From contig NZ_JAHTKU010000026.1 in NCBI RefSeq assembly GCF_019192965.1, positions 40,727 to 104,726 of the forward strand: 64,000 nucleotides of DNA, in the 5' to 3' direction. Of the stretch, positions 7,077 to 15,583 are shown one piece after another. Origin of the DNA: Nocardioides daeguensis (GTDB lineage: Bacteria; Actinomycetota; Actinomycetes; Propionibacteriales; Nocardioidaceae). How positions within the stretch are numbered: the stretch's first letter is position 1; the number at the start of each line of letters is the position of its first letter. The notes under the pieces were generated by a model. That model was not told the origin of the DNA and made no database searches. It saw nothing but the letters and a program-made list of their open reading frames with translations. A program made the position numbers and the translations under genes.

Positions 7077-8297
7077 ATGGGCATGGCAGGGCGTGGCAAC
7101 GACACCGGGGGCACCGGCGGCGAGGACTTCGACTGGGTCTACGGCCCCGGGGCGCAGGAGGGCCGACGGGGCTCCGCCGACCCCGAGCCCACCCGCCGGA
7201 TCCCGGTCCAGCAGCGGCCCGGCGCCACCCCACCGCCGCCTCCGCCCCGACTGCCTCCCGCACAGCAGTACGGCGGCACGCCGCCGCCGTCCGGACGCCG
7301 TCCGGCTCCGTCCCCAGCTCCTGCCCCGGCTCCCCGGACGCGGGGCCGCAGCCGGTGGACGCGGCCGCGCACCTACCTGCGGCTGGTGCTCCTGGTCCTC
7401 GTGCTGTGGCTGGTCTTCCTGGTCGCGGTGCCGCTGATCGCGTGGAACAAGGTCGAGAAGGTCGACTTCGAGCCGAGCGCCGAGCGGCCGGCCGAGCAAC
7501 CCGGGACGACGTACCTCCTCGTCGGCAGCGACTCGCGCGCCGGTCTGTCGCCCGAGGAGCGCCGGAAGCTCCACACGGGCGATGCCGCGTCCGAGCTGAC
7601 CGACACCATCCTGCTGCTGCACACCGGCGACGGCCCGACCACGTTGGTGTCCATCCCGCGCGACTCGCCGCTCGACATCCCCGGGTTCGGCACCAGCAAG
7701 GTCAACTCGGCGTACGCCAAGGGCGGCACCCCCCTGCTCGTCCAGACCCTGGAGAAGGCGACCGGGCTGCGCGTCGACCAGTACGTCGAGATCGGCTTCG
7801 GCGGCCTCGTCGGCGTGGTCGACGCGGTCGGCGGGATCGAGATCTGCCCGAGGCAACGCATCCGCGACAAGGACTCCGGGCTCAACGTGAAGAAGGGCTG
7901 CCAGGAGGTCGACGGCGCGACCGCGCTGGCCTACGCGCGGGCCCGCAAGTACAGCCCGATCTCCGACCTCGCGCGGGTCCAGCAGCAGCGTGAGGTGATC
8001 GCCGCGGTCGGCGAGGAGGTGTTGTCCCCCTGGTCGGTGCTCAACCCGGTCCGTTGGTGGGAGCTGAACGCCGCGGTCCCCGACTTCTTCCGGTTCGGCA
8101 CGACGACCGGGCCGGTCGATGCCGGCAGGTGGGCGCTGGCGATGACCAAGGTGGAGAAGTCGTGCACCGTCCCGCTCGCCCGGGCCGACACCACGTGGGA
8201 CACCGCGCGCGCGAAGCAGCTGTTCGGCAAGATCGCCGCTGACCGGACCGACGAGATCACCGCCGATCTCTGCACGGCCACCGGCCTCGCCCGCTGA
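7077..8297 (+). CDS. LytR-CpsA-Psr (LCP) family wall-polymer ligase
   Basis: 406 residues from the ATG at 7077 (ATG 7083 is an alternative). The cytosolic N-terminus of ~100 residues is Pro-rich and disordered, then one TM helix (LRLVLLVLVLWLVFLVAVPL, about 102-121), then the extracellular LCP domain: LLVGSDSRAG, ELTDTILLLH, VSIPRDSPLDIPG, KVNSAYAKGG and ALAYARARK, which carry the conserved Arg and Asp residues for lipid-pyrophosphate and Mg2+ binding. The long Pro-rich cytosolic arm suggests regulation or protein contacts, as in mycobacterial CpsA. An enoyl-CoA hydratase follows after 19 bp and may be co-transcribed. Confidence 0.9.
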   Translation: MGMAGRGNDTGGTGGEDFDWVYGPGAQEGRRGSADPEPTRRIPVQQRPGATPPPPPPRLPPAQQYGGTPPPSGRRPAPSPAPAPAPRTRGRSRWTRPRTYLRLVLLVLVLWLVFLVAVPLIAWNKVEKVDFEPSAERPAEQPGTTYLLVGSDSRAGLSPEERRKLHTGDAASELTDTILLLHTGDGPTTLVSIPRDSPLDIPGFGTSKVNSAYAKGGTPLLVQTLEKATGLRVDQYVEIGFGGLVGVVDAVGGIEICPRQRIRDKDSGLNVKKGCQEVDGATALAYARARKYSPISDLARVQQQREVIAAVGEEVLSPWSVLNPVRWWELNAAVPDFFRFGTTTGPVDAGRWALAMTKVEKSCTVPLARADTTWDTARAKQLFGKIAADRTDEITADLCTATGLAR

Positions 8298-8316
8298 CCG
8301 CACCCCCGGAGGACCC

Positions 8317-9180
<864 letters not shown>

Positions 9181-9202
9181 GCGTGGCCGGTGGGCCGGTG
9201 GC

Positions 9203-9346
9203 TCACATCGCCATGAACAGGATCTCCTCGCGGCTGTACTCCCGACCCGGGTGCTCGGCCGCGAGGTGCTCCTGCACCTTCTCGACGAGCTCGTCGTCGG
9301 TGTCGGCACGCAGGGTGGTGGCACAGGGGCAGCGCAACGAGGGCAT
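9203..9346 (-). CDS. Small DUF1059-like protein
   Basis: A 47-residue ORF starting at an ATG at 9346 with GGAGG 5-6 bases upstream and ending at 9203. The protein begins MPSLRCPCATTLRADTDDEL and continues VEKVQEHLAAEHPGREYS; the Cys-x-Cys pair near the N-terminus, the central helix with a conserved His and the EHPG turn fit the short DUF1059-type family. Function unknown. It is convergent with the enoyl-CoA hydratase (23 bp apart) and divergent from the GH6-like lipoprotein. The strong ribosome-binding site and family-like pattern argue that it is a real gene. Confidence 0.7.
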   Translation of the reverse strand: MPSLRCPCATTLRADTDDELVEKVQEHLAAEHPGREYSREEILFMAM

Positions 9347-9438
9347 CGAGACCTCCGGGGAGCGGGAACAGGAGCGAGCTCCAGTCTAGGGCTGCGCCGA
9401 GTTCGAGACGAGCAGCCGTCCGGGTTAGCCTCGACGCG

Positions 9439-10725
9439 ATGCTGCTGAGCCCTGGAGTCCCCGTCCGCCGAGCCCTCGCGTCCCTCGTCGCCGTGCTGGC
9501 CACCGCCGCTCTTGCCGGGTGTGCCGACCAGGAGCCGTCGCCCGCGGAGCCCGCGGCGGCACCCACCTCCGCGCCGCCGACGACGGCCACTCCCGAGGCC
9601 GCCCCGCCACCGCTGCCGGTGCAGCAGCCGACCCCGACGCCGCAGGCCCCGAAGCAGCGGCGCTACGTCCGCGACAAGGAGGTCTGGCAGCGCGCCCAGC
9701 CGGCACACCTGCAGAACCTCGACAACCCGCTCGCCGAGCGGCGCTGGGGCGTCTACCGGGGTGACCTCGAGCAGACCTGGCGGGCCTACGAGTCGGCCGG
9801 CGGCGAGACGAGGCGGCAGCTCGGCAAGATCGCGCTGCGCCCGAAGTCCCTGTGGCTCGGCGACTGGAGCGGCTCGCCGGAGCGGATCGGCTCGGTCGTG
9901 CGCGAGTACGTCGAGAACGCGTCCGGCGGCGACCCGAAGGTCCTCGTCCAGCTCGCCGTCTTCCGGATGGACCCGTGGGAGCACGCCGTGTGCGGCGGCC
10001 GCGCGCCGTCCCGTGGCGCCCAGGACACCTACCGTCGCTGGATCAGCAACGCCGCCCGCGCCCTCGGCCGCCAGCACACCGCCGTGATCCTCCAGCCGGA
10101 CCTGCCGTTCTGGTGGTGCTCGAACCGCGCCGTGACCAGCTCGTTGATCACCTATGCCGTGAAGGCCTTCTCCGCGCAGCCCCACACCAGCGTCTACCTC
10201 GACGCCGGCGCCGCCGACTGGAGCAGCACGCCCCAGACGGGCGCGCCCCGCGCCACCCAGGCCGCCGACCTGCTGCTCGCGAACGGCATCGCCCACGCGC
10301 GCGGCTTCGCCCTCAACGCCACCCACTACGTCGGCACCGAGGAGAGCGTCGCCTACGGCGCCGAGCTCGCCCGGATCCTGCGCCAGCGCGGCGTCAAGGG
10401 CGTCCACTTCGTCGTCGACACCGCGCAGAACGGCAACGGGATGATGTGGCCGGAGGTCGAGGCACAGGGCAGCCGGGTCAACGACAACGCCCGGGTCTGC
10501 GGCTCCACCGCCGACCGCCGCGGTTGCGTCACCCTCGGCATCCCGCCGACCTCGCGCGTCGGCGACCCGCGTTGGGGCCTGTCTCCCGCGGTGACGCGGG
10601 AGGCGAAGAAGTACGTCGACGGCTTCATGTGGTTCGCCCGACCCTGGCTGTTCATGCAGGCCAACTGGCGGGGCCCGGACCGGGCCCTCGGCATGGCTCG
10701 CAGCACGCGGTGGTCGGCGCCGTAG
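9439..10725 (+). CDS. Glycoside hydrolase family 6-like lipoprotein
   Basis: 428 residues with a lipoprotein signal peptide (lipobox LAGC, Cys about 27), a Pro/Ala/Thr-rich linker to about residue 75 and then a GH6-like domain. GH6 enzymes are inverting 1,4-beta-glucanases. Recognisable landmarks are VILQPDLPFWW (the usual LEPD, here QPD, keeps the Asp), VYLDAGAADW, GFALNATHYVG, DTAQNGNG (usual DTSRNG) and YVDGFMWFARPW. The segment usually ending RDC reads WEHAVC, so one catalytic-network Asp may be lost. Activity on cellulose is therefore uncertain; a role on cell-surface or host glucans is possible. Start at ATG 9439, with a TAGCCT -10-like box just upstream (leaderless). Confidence 0.75.
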   Translation: MLLSPGVPVRRALASLVAVLATAALAGCADQEPSPAEPAAAPTSAPPTTATPEAAPPPLPVQQPTPTPQAPKQRRYVRDKEVWQRAQPAHLQNLDNPLAERRWGVYRGDLEQTWRAYESAGGETRRQLGKIALRPKSLWLGDWSGSPERIGSVVREYVENASGGDPKVLVQLAVFRMDPWEHAVCGGRAPSRGAQDTYRRWISNAARALGRQHTAVILQPDLPFWWCSNRAVTSSLITYAVKAFSAQPHTSVYLDAGAADWSSTPQTGAPRATQAADLLLANGIAHARGFALNATHYVGTEESVAYGAELARILRQRGVKGVHFVVDTAQNGNGMMWPEVEAQGSRVNDNARVCGSTADRRGCVTLGIPPTSRVGDPRWGLSPAVTREAKKYVDGFMWFARPWLFMQANWRGPDRALGMARSTRWSAP

Positions 10726-10779
10726 CTCCCGCTCGCCCGGGGCGCGGTCGCGGCGGCCCGGGAAAAGCAGCGCCGGGCG

Positions 10780-10844
10780 GCCCCCGCGGGGGCGGGCGGC
10801 GGGGGGGGGGGGGGGGGAGGCGGCCGCGGGGCGGCGGGGGGGGG
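10780..10844. repeat. G17 and G9 homopolymer tracts in a GC-only segment
   Basis: A perfect GCCCCCGCGGGGGC palindrome (10780-10793) is followed by an uninterrupted run of 17 G (10801-10817) and another of 9 G (10836-10844). It lies between the convergent GH6-like and LPNTG-protein genes, and no reading frame of the LPNTG gene meets a stop here. Either a genuine slippage-prone tract or a local assembly or base-calling problem. Confidence 0.8.
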
Positions 10845-11379
10845 CGCGGCCGACACCACCGGCGCCGACGGCGACGAGACCGCCGCCGAGGAGCAGCCAG
10901 GCCATGTCGGGGCCACCGGTGTTGGGCAGCGCGCCGCCCGGCTCGCCACCGTCGGCCGCCCCGATCCGGAAGCGGGTGGAGTCGGACGACGGCAAGAACA
11001 GCGCCGTGTTGTCCGGCGAGAAGTCCTGCCGGGCGAGGTAGGCGCCCTTCGGCAGGCGCGGGCCGGTGACCCGGATCGGCCGGTCGGTGAAGTGCACCGT
11101 CGTGGTGAACACCGGCTTGGACACGAGGGCACGCGCGCCGCGGGCGGCGGTGCCGCTCGAGGAGACCGTGACCGCGATGTCGCCGGCCGGCGGCGTCGGG
11201 TAGTCGGCGCTCGCGCTGACCTCCAGCACGATCGGCTTGCCCGGTTCGGCGGTGATGACCTGGATGTGGCTCACGGTCGGGATCTTGGCCGTGTAGCCGT
11301 CTTCGGCACCCGCGGGCGCCGACGGCGCGAGCGCGAATGCGGCAGCGAGCATGCCGAGCGCAGCTAGCTTCTTGAGCAC
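10831..11379 (-). CDS. LPNTG-motif surface protein (sortase substrate); 3' end unresolved
   Basis: Starts at a GTG (11379) with an excellent AAGGAGGA site. Residues 1-25 form a signal peptide (KKLAALGMLAAAFALAPS, cleavage near AGAED). The mature part (about 26-145) is beta-rich, with no family I can name. The sorting signal is LPNTGG at about 151-156, followed by a hydrophobic stretch (MAWLLLGGGLVAVGAGG) and Arg residues. The frame then runs without a stop through the G tract and antisense across the neighbouring gene, so the true C-terminus is uncertain; the listed end stops at the basic tail. It lies 109 bp downstream of the sortase gene, its likely processing enzyme. Confidence 0.75.
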
Positions 11380-11488
11380 GTGTCCTCCTTGAACTTCCCC
11401 ATGCAACGACCCGGCGCGTTCAAGGTGACGGGCAGTGCGTTGGCAGCAGACTAGTGCACACGTCACCAAACCGGCTCACCCGTCCGCC

Positions 11489-12268
11489 TCACCCCAGCGC
11501 GGAGTCGGTCGGCGTCGTCTCGACCAGGTGCCCGAAGAGCACCGAGCGGTTGTCGGTGTGGAAGATCTCCGAACAGGTGAGCAGGGTGATCAGGTGGTCC
11601 CCCGCGTCGGCCGGGGGCTGGGTGCCGCCCTTCGGGTTGACCGGCTTCGGGTCGAGCACCCAGGTCTGGGTGAACGGGATGACGAGGTCCTCCCCGCCGG
11701 TGTCGAGGACGTAGGTGTAGGTCGCGGCTCGGGTCTCGACGACGACCTGGTCGCCCGGCTCCAGCGACGGCAGCTCGGCGAAGGGCTCGCCGTGGGTCAC
11801 CCGGTGCCCGGCGAGGACGTAGTTGCCGGCTGCGCCGGCGTCGGCGGTGTCGGCCATGTGGCCCACACCGGCGGCGAGCACCTCCGGGCTGGAGCCCTCG
11901 AGGACCGGGACGGCGTAGTCCTTGCCGAACTTCGAGATGTGCAGGATCGCGGTGGCGTTGCCGAACTCGGTGCGGACGACGTCCTGGCCCTCACCCCAGC
12001 CGGAGTGCAGCGCGCGGCGCACGTCGTCCTGACGCTGCGCGGACTGCCAGTTGGTGCCCCAGAACTGCCAGGCCACCCAGCCCAGCACCGCCAGGCCGGC
12101 GAGGATCAGGCCGCAGCCGGCCCAGAACGAGATCCGGCGGCGGCTCGACCCGGGCTCCGTCGCCGCCGGGGCGTCGGCGGGACGCGAACGGCGCCGTCGC
12201 ACGCGCACGCGCTGGGTCCCGGTCGGCCCTGTCGGCTCGGTGCCGTCGGGCAGGTCGGTCTGCGTCAT
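11489..12268 (-). CDS. Sortase (class E-like)
   Basis: 259 residues; ATG 12268 with GGAGG upstream. A cytosolic basic N-terminus (RVRVRRRRSR) precedes one TM helix (FWAGCGLILAGLAVLGWVAW, about 49-68) and an extracellular sortase domain. The catalytic residues are visible: His in YVLAGHRVTHG (about 150), Cys in LITLLTCSEIF (about 230) and Arg in HTDNR about 10 residues further. Sortases cleave LPxTG-like signals and join proteins to peptidoglycan. It lies between two genes for LPxTG proteins (LPDTG upstream, LPNTG downstream), which form its probable substrate set. Class E enzymes usually prefer LAxTG, so class or specificity may differ. Confidence 0.9.
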   Translation of the reverse strand: MTQTDLPDGTEPTGPTGTQRVRVRRRRSRPADAPAATEPGSSRRRISFWAGCGLILAGLAVLGWVAWQFWGTNWQSAQRQDDVRRALHSGWGEGQDVVRTEFGNATAILHISKFGKDYAVPVLEGSSPEVLAAGVGHMADTADAGAAGNYVLAGHRVTHGEPFAELPSLEPGDQVVVETRAATYTYVLDTGGEDLVIPFTQTWVLDPKPVNPKGGTQPPADAGDHLITLLTCSEIFHTDNRSVLFGHLVETTPTDSALG

Positions 12269-12337
12269 GGGGCTCCCTCCTCGCGGGGCCCCGCCTCGGA
12301 TGGCCCCACCTCATCCAACGCGGTGCGCACTCGGGTG

Positions 12338-12856
12338 TCACGTCCGGCGGCGGCCTCGCCCCACGAGCCCACCACCGCCCGCCACCAGTCCGATCCCGGC
12401 GAGAAGGAGTCCCAGGTGCGGGCCACCGGTGTCGGGAAGCGCCCCACCGACCGCGTCGGCCCGCTCGACGCCGAGGTTGACCGTCACGGCGTCCCGGCAT
12501 CCGGAGAACTTCGTCGGGTCGTCCGGGACGAAGCTGACCCGCACCCGGTGCTCACCGCGGCTCAGCCGGGGTCCGTGGACCTCCGCCGACGTGCCGTCGT
12601 AGCGCACCGTCGTGGAGAAGGTGCGGTCGACTCCGACGCTCACCGTCCCGGTCGGCTGCAGGTTCCCGGCAGCAGTCACCCGGACGCGCACCACGACCCT
12701 GTCGCCGACCAGCGCGATCGGCACGGCGACCCGGCACGACGCCGGCAGGGTGGGCGTGTAGGGATCTGCGGACGCGGGACTCCCCACCCCGATCAGGGCG
12801 AACAGGAACGCGAGGGGTGCCGCGACGGCACTCCCCAGGACCAGGTAACGACGCAT
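12338..12856 (-). CDS. LPDTG-motif surface protein (sortase substrate)
   Basis: 172 residues from ATG 12856 (an adjacent TTG at 12859 is also possible). Signal peptide 1-30 (cleavage near PASADPY), a mature domain that looks like a single immunoglobulin-like or Big_3-type beta sandwich (VRVRVTAAGNLQPTGTVSV; two Cys that could form a disulfide), LPDTGG at about 142-147, a hydrophobic segment (LGLLLAGIGLVAGGGGLV) and a basic end GRGRRRT. It is the first gene of the sortase island, 69 bp before the sortase. A perfect inverted repeat at 12897-12925 and a four-codon leader ORF lie upstream. Confidence 0.8.
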   Translation of the reverse strand: MRRYLVLGSAVAAPLAFLFALIGVGSPASADPYTPTLPASCRVAVPIALVGDRVVVRVRVTAAGNLQPTGTVSVGVDRTFSTTVRYDGTSAEVHGPRLSRGEHRVRVSFVPDDPTKFSGCRDAVTVNLGVERADAVGGALPDTGGPHLGLLLAGIGLVAGGGGLVGRGRRRT

Positions 12857-12896
12857 CAAGACGACCCCATCTCCCGAAAGATGAAAAAGGGAATGC

Positions 12897-12925
12897 TTCG
12901 CCCATCGCCCCGGTGGATGGGCGAA
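12897..12925 (-). promoter_or_regulatory. Inverted repeat upstream of sortase island
   Basis: Perfect 9-bp arms TTCGCCCAT / ATGGGCGAA with an 11-nt centre, 41-69 bp upstream of the LPDTG gene start. It could be an operator or a leader-RNA hairpin. Between it and the gene, ATG GGG TCG TCT TGA forms a tiny leader ORF whose stop overlaps the gene's ATG by one base. Confidence 0.45.
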
Positions 12926-13045
12926 CTCGAGGGTCCAACGTCGGCGCTGCCACCTTCGTTACGGGCGGACCCGGGTTTTCCACCTCGTCGCCGCCTGCCT
13001 CGTCGCCGCCGCCAGCGGCGCGGAGGGTGGCTGGTCCCGACAGCA

Positions 13046-13080
13046 GAGCGCCCCGCAGCCCAGAGGGCTGCGGGGCGCTC
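13046..13080 (-). terminator. Strong hairpin terminator for the acyl-CoA dehydrogenase gene
   Basis: Perfect 15-bp stem GAGCGCCCCGCAGCC / GGCTGCGGGGCGCTC with a 5-nt loop, 44 bp beyond the acyl-CoA dehydrogenase stop. No U-tract follows. Confidence 0.75.
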
Positions 13081-13123
13081 GCGCGAAGCCGGCGCCCAGG
13101 GAACATCCCCCGGGCCGCGCGGG

Positions 13124-14290
13124 TCACAGCTCGCTCTGCACCCCGGCGAGGAGCTGGCGGGCCATCACGATGCGCTGCACCTGGTTGGTGCCCTCGTAGA
13201 TCTGGGTGATCTTGGCGTCGCGCATCATCCGCTCGACCGGGTAGTCGCGGGTGAAGCCGTAGCCACCGAGGACCTGCACCGCGTTGGTGGCGACCTCCAT
13301 CGCGACGTCGGAGGCGAAGCACTTGGCCGCGGCGCCGAAGAAGGTCAGGTCACTGTCGCCGCGCTCGGACCGGCCGGCGGCGGCGTAGGTCAGCTGGCGG
13401 GCCGCCTCGACCTTCATGCCCATGTCGGCGAGCAGGAACTGCAGGCCCTGGAAGTCGGCGATCGCCTTGCCGAACTGCTGCCGCTCCTTGGCGTAGCCGA
13501 GCGCGTAGTCCAGCGCTCCCTGGGCGACGCCGACGGCCTGGGCGGCGATGGTGATGCGGGTGTGGTCGAGGGTCTTCATGGCGTACTCGAAGCCCTTGCC
13601 CTCCTCGCCGATGATCCGGTCGCCGGGGATCCGGACGTTGTCGAAGTAGACCTCGCGGGTCGGCGAGCCCTTGATGCCGAGCTTCTTCTCCGGCGCACCG
13701 AAGGACACGCCCTCGTCGGACTTCTCGACGACGAAGGCCGAGATGCCCTTGCTGCGCTTGTCCGGGTCGGTCATCGCCAGCACGGTGTAGAACTCCGACT
13801 CCCCCGCGTTGGTGATCCAGCGCTTGGTGCCGTTGAGGACCCAGCCGTCGCCGTCGCGCACGGCGCGTGTCTTCTGGTTGGCGGCGTCGGAGCCGGCGTC
13901 GGGCTCCGAGAGGCAGTAGGAGAAGCCCTCGCCGGCCGCGAGCCGGCGTAGGTACTTCGCCTTGAGCTCCTCGGAGCCGCCGATCATGACGGGCAGCGAG
14001 CCGAGCTTGTTGACCGCGGGGATCAGCGAGGCCGCCACGTCGGCGCGGGCGACCTCCTCGATGACCAGCACGGTGGCCAGGGCGTCGGCCCCGGCGCCGC
14101 CGTACGCCTCCGGGACGTGGGGCGCGTGGAAGTCGGCCGCACGCAGCGCCTCGGCCGCCTCGCGCGGGTAGCGGGCCTGCTCGTCGACCTCGGCCGCGAA
14201 CGGCGCGACCTTGGCGTCGCAGATCGCGCGCACGGCCTCGCGGATGGCCTGGTGCTCCTCGGACAGGGCGTACATCGGGTAGTCGCTCAC
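13124..14290 (-). CDS. Acyl-CoA dehydrogenase
   Basis: 388 residues from a GTG at 14290; full length for an FAD-dependent acyl-CoA dehydrogenase, which oxidises acyl-CoA to trans-2-enoyl-CoA with ETF as electron acceptor. Signatures: FSYCLSEPDAGSDAANQKTR (about 126-145), GTKRWITNAGESEF (about 154-167), VLGGYGFTRDYPVERMMRDA (about 337-356) and ITQIYEGTNQVQR near 358-370, with the catalytic Glu in YEGTN. Divergent from a TetR regulator across a 74-bp gap that holds a clear palindrome, so it is probably under that repressor's control. Confidence 0.92.
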   Translation of the reverse strand: MSDYPMYALSEEHQAIREAVRAICDAKVAPFAAEVDEQARYPREAAEALRAADFHAPHVPEAYGGAGADALATVLVIEEVARADVAASLIPAVNKLGSLPVMIGGSEELKAKYLRRLAAGEGFSYCLSEPDAGSDAANQKTRAVRDGDGWVLNGTKRWITNAGESEFYTVLAMTDPDKRSKGISAFVVEKSDEGVSFGAPEKKLGIKGSPTREVYFDNVRIPGDRIIGEEGKGFEYAMKTLDHTRITIAAQAVGVAQGALDYALGYAKERQQFGKAIADFQGLQFLLADMGMKVEAARQLTYAAAGRSERGDSDLTFFGAAAKCFASDVAMEVATNAVQVLGGYGFTRDYPVERMMRDAKITQIYEGTNQVQRIVMARQLLAGVQSEL

Positions 14291-14303
14291 GACGGCTCTC
14301 CTG

Positions 14304-14337
14304 GTCTCGTTGGTACTCAGTATCGTACTGGCGAGAC
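14304..14337. promoter_or_regulatory. Nested palindromic operator between acyl-CoA dehydrogenase and TetR gene
   Basis: An inner perfect palindrome CAGTA-TCG-TACTG (14318-14330) lies within an outer inverted repeat GTCTCG (14304-14309) / CGAGAC (14332-14337). It fills the middle of the 74-bp divergent intergenic region; this is the usual position for a TetR repressor controlling itself and the neighbouring gene. Confidence 0.65.
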
Positions 14338-14364
14338 TCCGTCCCGTCGAGTTAAGGTCGACCC

Positions 14365-15027
14365 GTGCCCACCGCTCGCGACCGCCTCGTCGCCGCCGCC
14401 TTCGAGCTCTTCGCCGGGCAGGGGTACGACGCCACGACCGTCGACGAGATCGCCGCCAAGGCAGGGACCGGCCGGAGCACCTTCTTCCGGCACTTCCCCA
14501 CCAAGGACGACGTCGTGCTGCCCGACCACGAGGCGCTGCTGCACCGGGTGGACGAGCGGCTCGCGACCGCCTCGCCCGCGGGCCGCGAGGTCGCGCTGCG
14601 CGAAGCGGCCGGGGTGGTGCTGGCCCACTACCTCGCCGAGGGCGAGACCGCCCGGGCCCGCTACCGGCTCGCCAGCACGGTGCCGGCGATCCGGGACCGT
14701 GAGATCGCCAGCGTCCAGCGGTACGTCCGGTTGTTCGCCCAGCACGTCCACCGCTGGCTGGACACCGAGCCCGACGGCCCGCTGCGCGCCGAGCTGGTGG
14801 CGTCCTCGGTCGTGATCGCCCACAACCACGTGCTGCGGCAGTGGCTACGCGGCGACGTCGACGACGCCGCGACGACGCGGGCCCTGGTCGACCGGGCGCT
14901 GGACCACGCGCTCGCCGTGCTGCGCGGACCGGTCACCGACGGCGGGCCCACGATCGTGATCACCGGCAGCGACCGCGACGTCGAGCAGGTGGTGCGGGAC
15001 GTCCGCGAGGCACTCGGCCGGTCCTGA
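14365..15027 (+). CDS. TetR-family transcriptional regulator
   Basis: 220 residues from a GTG at 14365. The N-terminal HTH is typical: RDRLVAAAFELFAGQGYDAT then TVDEIAAKAGTGRSTFFRHF (about 24-43). The C-terminal ligand-binding domain has no family-specific motif I can name. Divergent from the acyl-CoA dehydrogenase and next to a nested palindrome, so it probably senses an acyl-CoA and represses fatty-acid or related acyl degradation. Confidence 0.88.
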   Translation: MPTARDRLVAAAFELFAGQGYDATTVDEIAAKAGTGRSTFFRHFPTKDDVVLPDHEALLHRVDERLATASPAGREVALREAAGVVLAHYLAEGETARARYRLASTVPAIRDREIASVQRYVRLFAQHVHRWLDTEPDGPLRAELVASSVVIAHNHVLRQWLRGDVDDAATTRALVDRALDHALAVLRGPVTDGGPTIVITGSDRDVEQVVRDVREALGRS

Positions 15028-15076
15028 CCCCGGCCACCCGCGGGAAGACCTGGGCCACCCCCCGGGTTGCACCCTC

Positions 15077-15499
15077 ATGACCACCCCCGCGCACCTCGAC
15101 CCCACTGCCATCGACTGGATGCTCGAGGAGGCCACGACCTGGGCGGTCGTCGGCCTGTCCAGCAACCCCGACCGGACGTCGTACCGGATCGCCGAGCTGC
15201 TCCAAGCGCGCGGCAAGAAGATCGTGCCGATCCACCCGTCCGCACCGGTCGTGCTCGGCGAGCAGGGCTACGCGACGCTGGCCGACGTACCGTTCCCCGT
15301 CGACGTGGTCGACGTGTTCCGTCGCTCCGAGGACGCCGGCCGGTTCGCCGACGAGGCGGTCGCCATCGGCGCCGGGGGCGTGTGGTTCCAGCTGGGCGTG
15401 GTCGACCAGGCCGCCTTCGAGCGGACCTGGGCGGCCGGTGTGCCGATGGTCATGGACACCTGCCCGGCCATCGAGTGGCGGAGGCGCAGCGGCGCGTGA
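15077..15499 (+). CDS. CoA-binding protein (YccU-like)
   Basis: 140 residues, one Rossmann-type CoA_binding_2 domain: TWAVVGLSSNPDRTSYRIAE (about 22-41), GKKIVPIHPSAPVVLG (about 46-61), VDVVDVFRRSEDAG and GVWFQLGV (about 101-108), ending with the CPAIEW motif near 129-134. The family binds CoA or acyl-CoA; no enzymatic role is known for the stand-alone form. It starts 49 bp after the TetR gene and may be co-transcribed with it. Confidence 0.85.
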   Translation: MTTPAHLDPTAIDWMLEEATTWAVVGLSSNPDRTSYRIAELLQARGKKIVPIHPSAPVVLGEQGYATLADVPFPVDVVDVFRRSEDAGRFADEAVAIGAGGVWFQLGVVDQAAFERTWAAGVPMVMDTCPAIEWRRRSGA

Positions 15500-15583
15500 G
15501 GAACGAACGCGACGCGTGGGCGCCGCAGGATTGAGCAAGCACGCGGCCGAGGAACGAGGTCGCGACTGCGCGTCGAAATCCAG

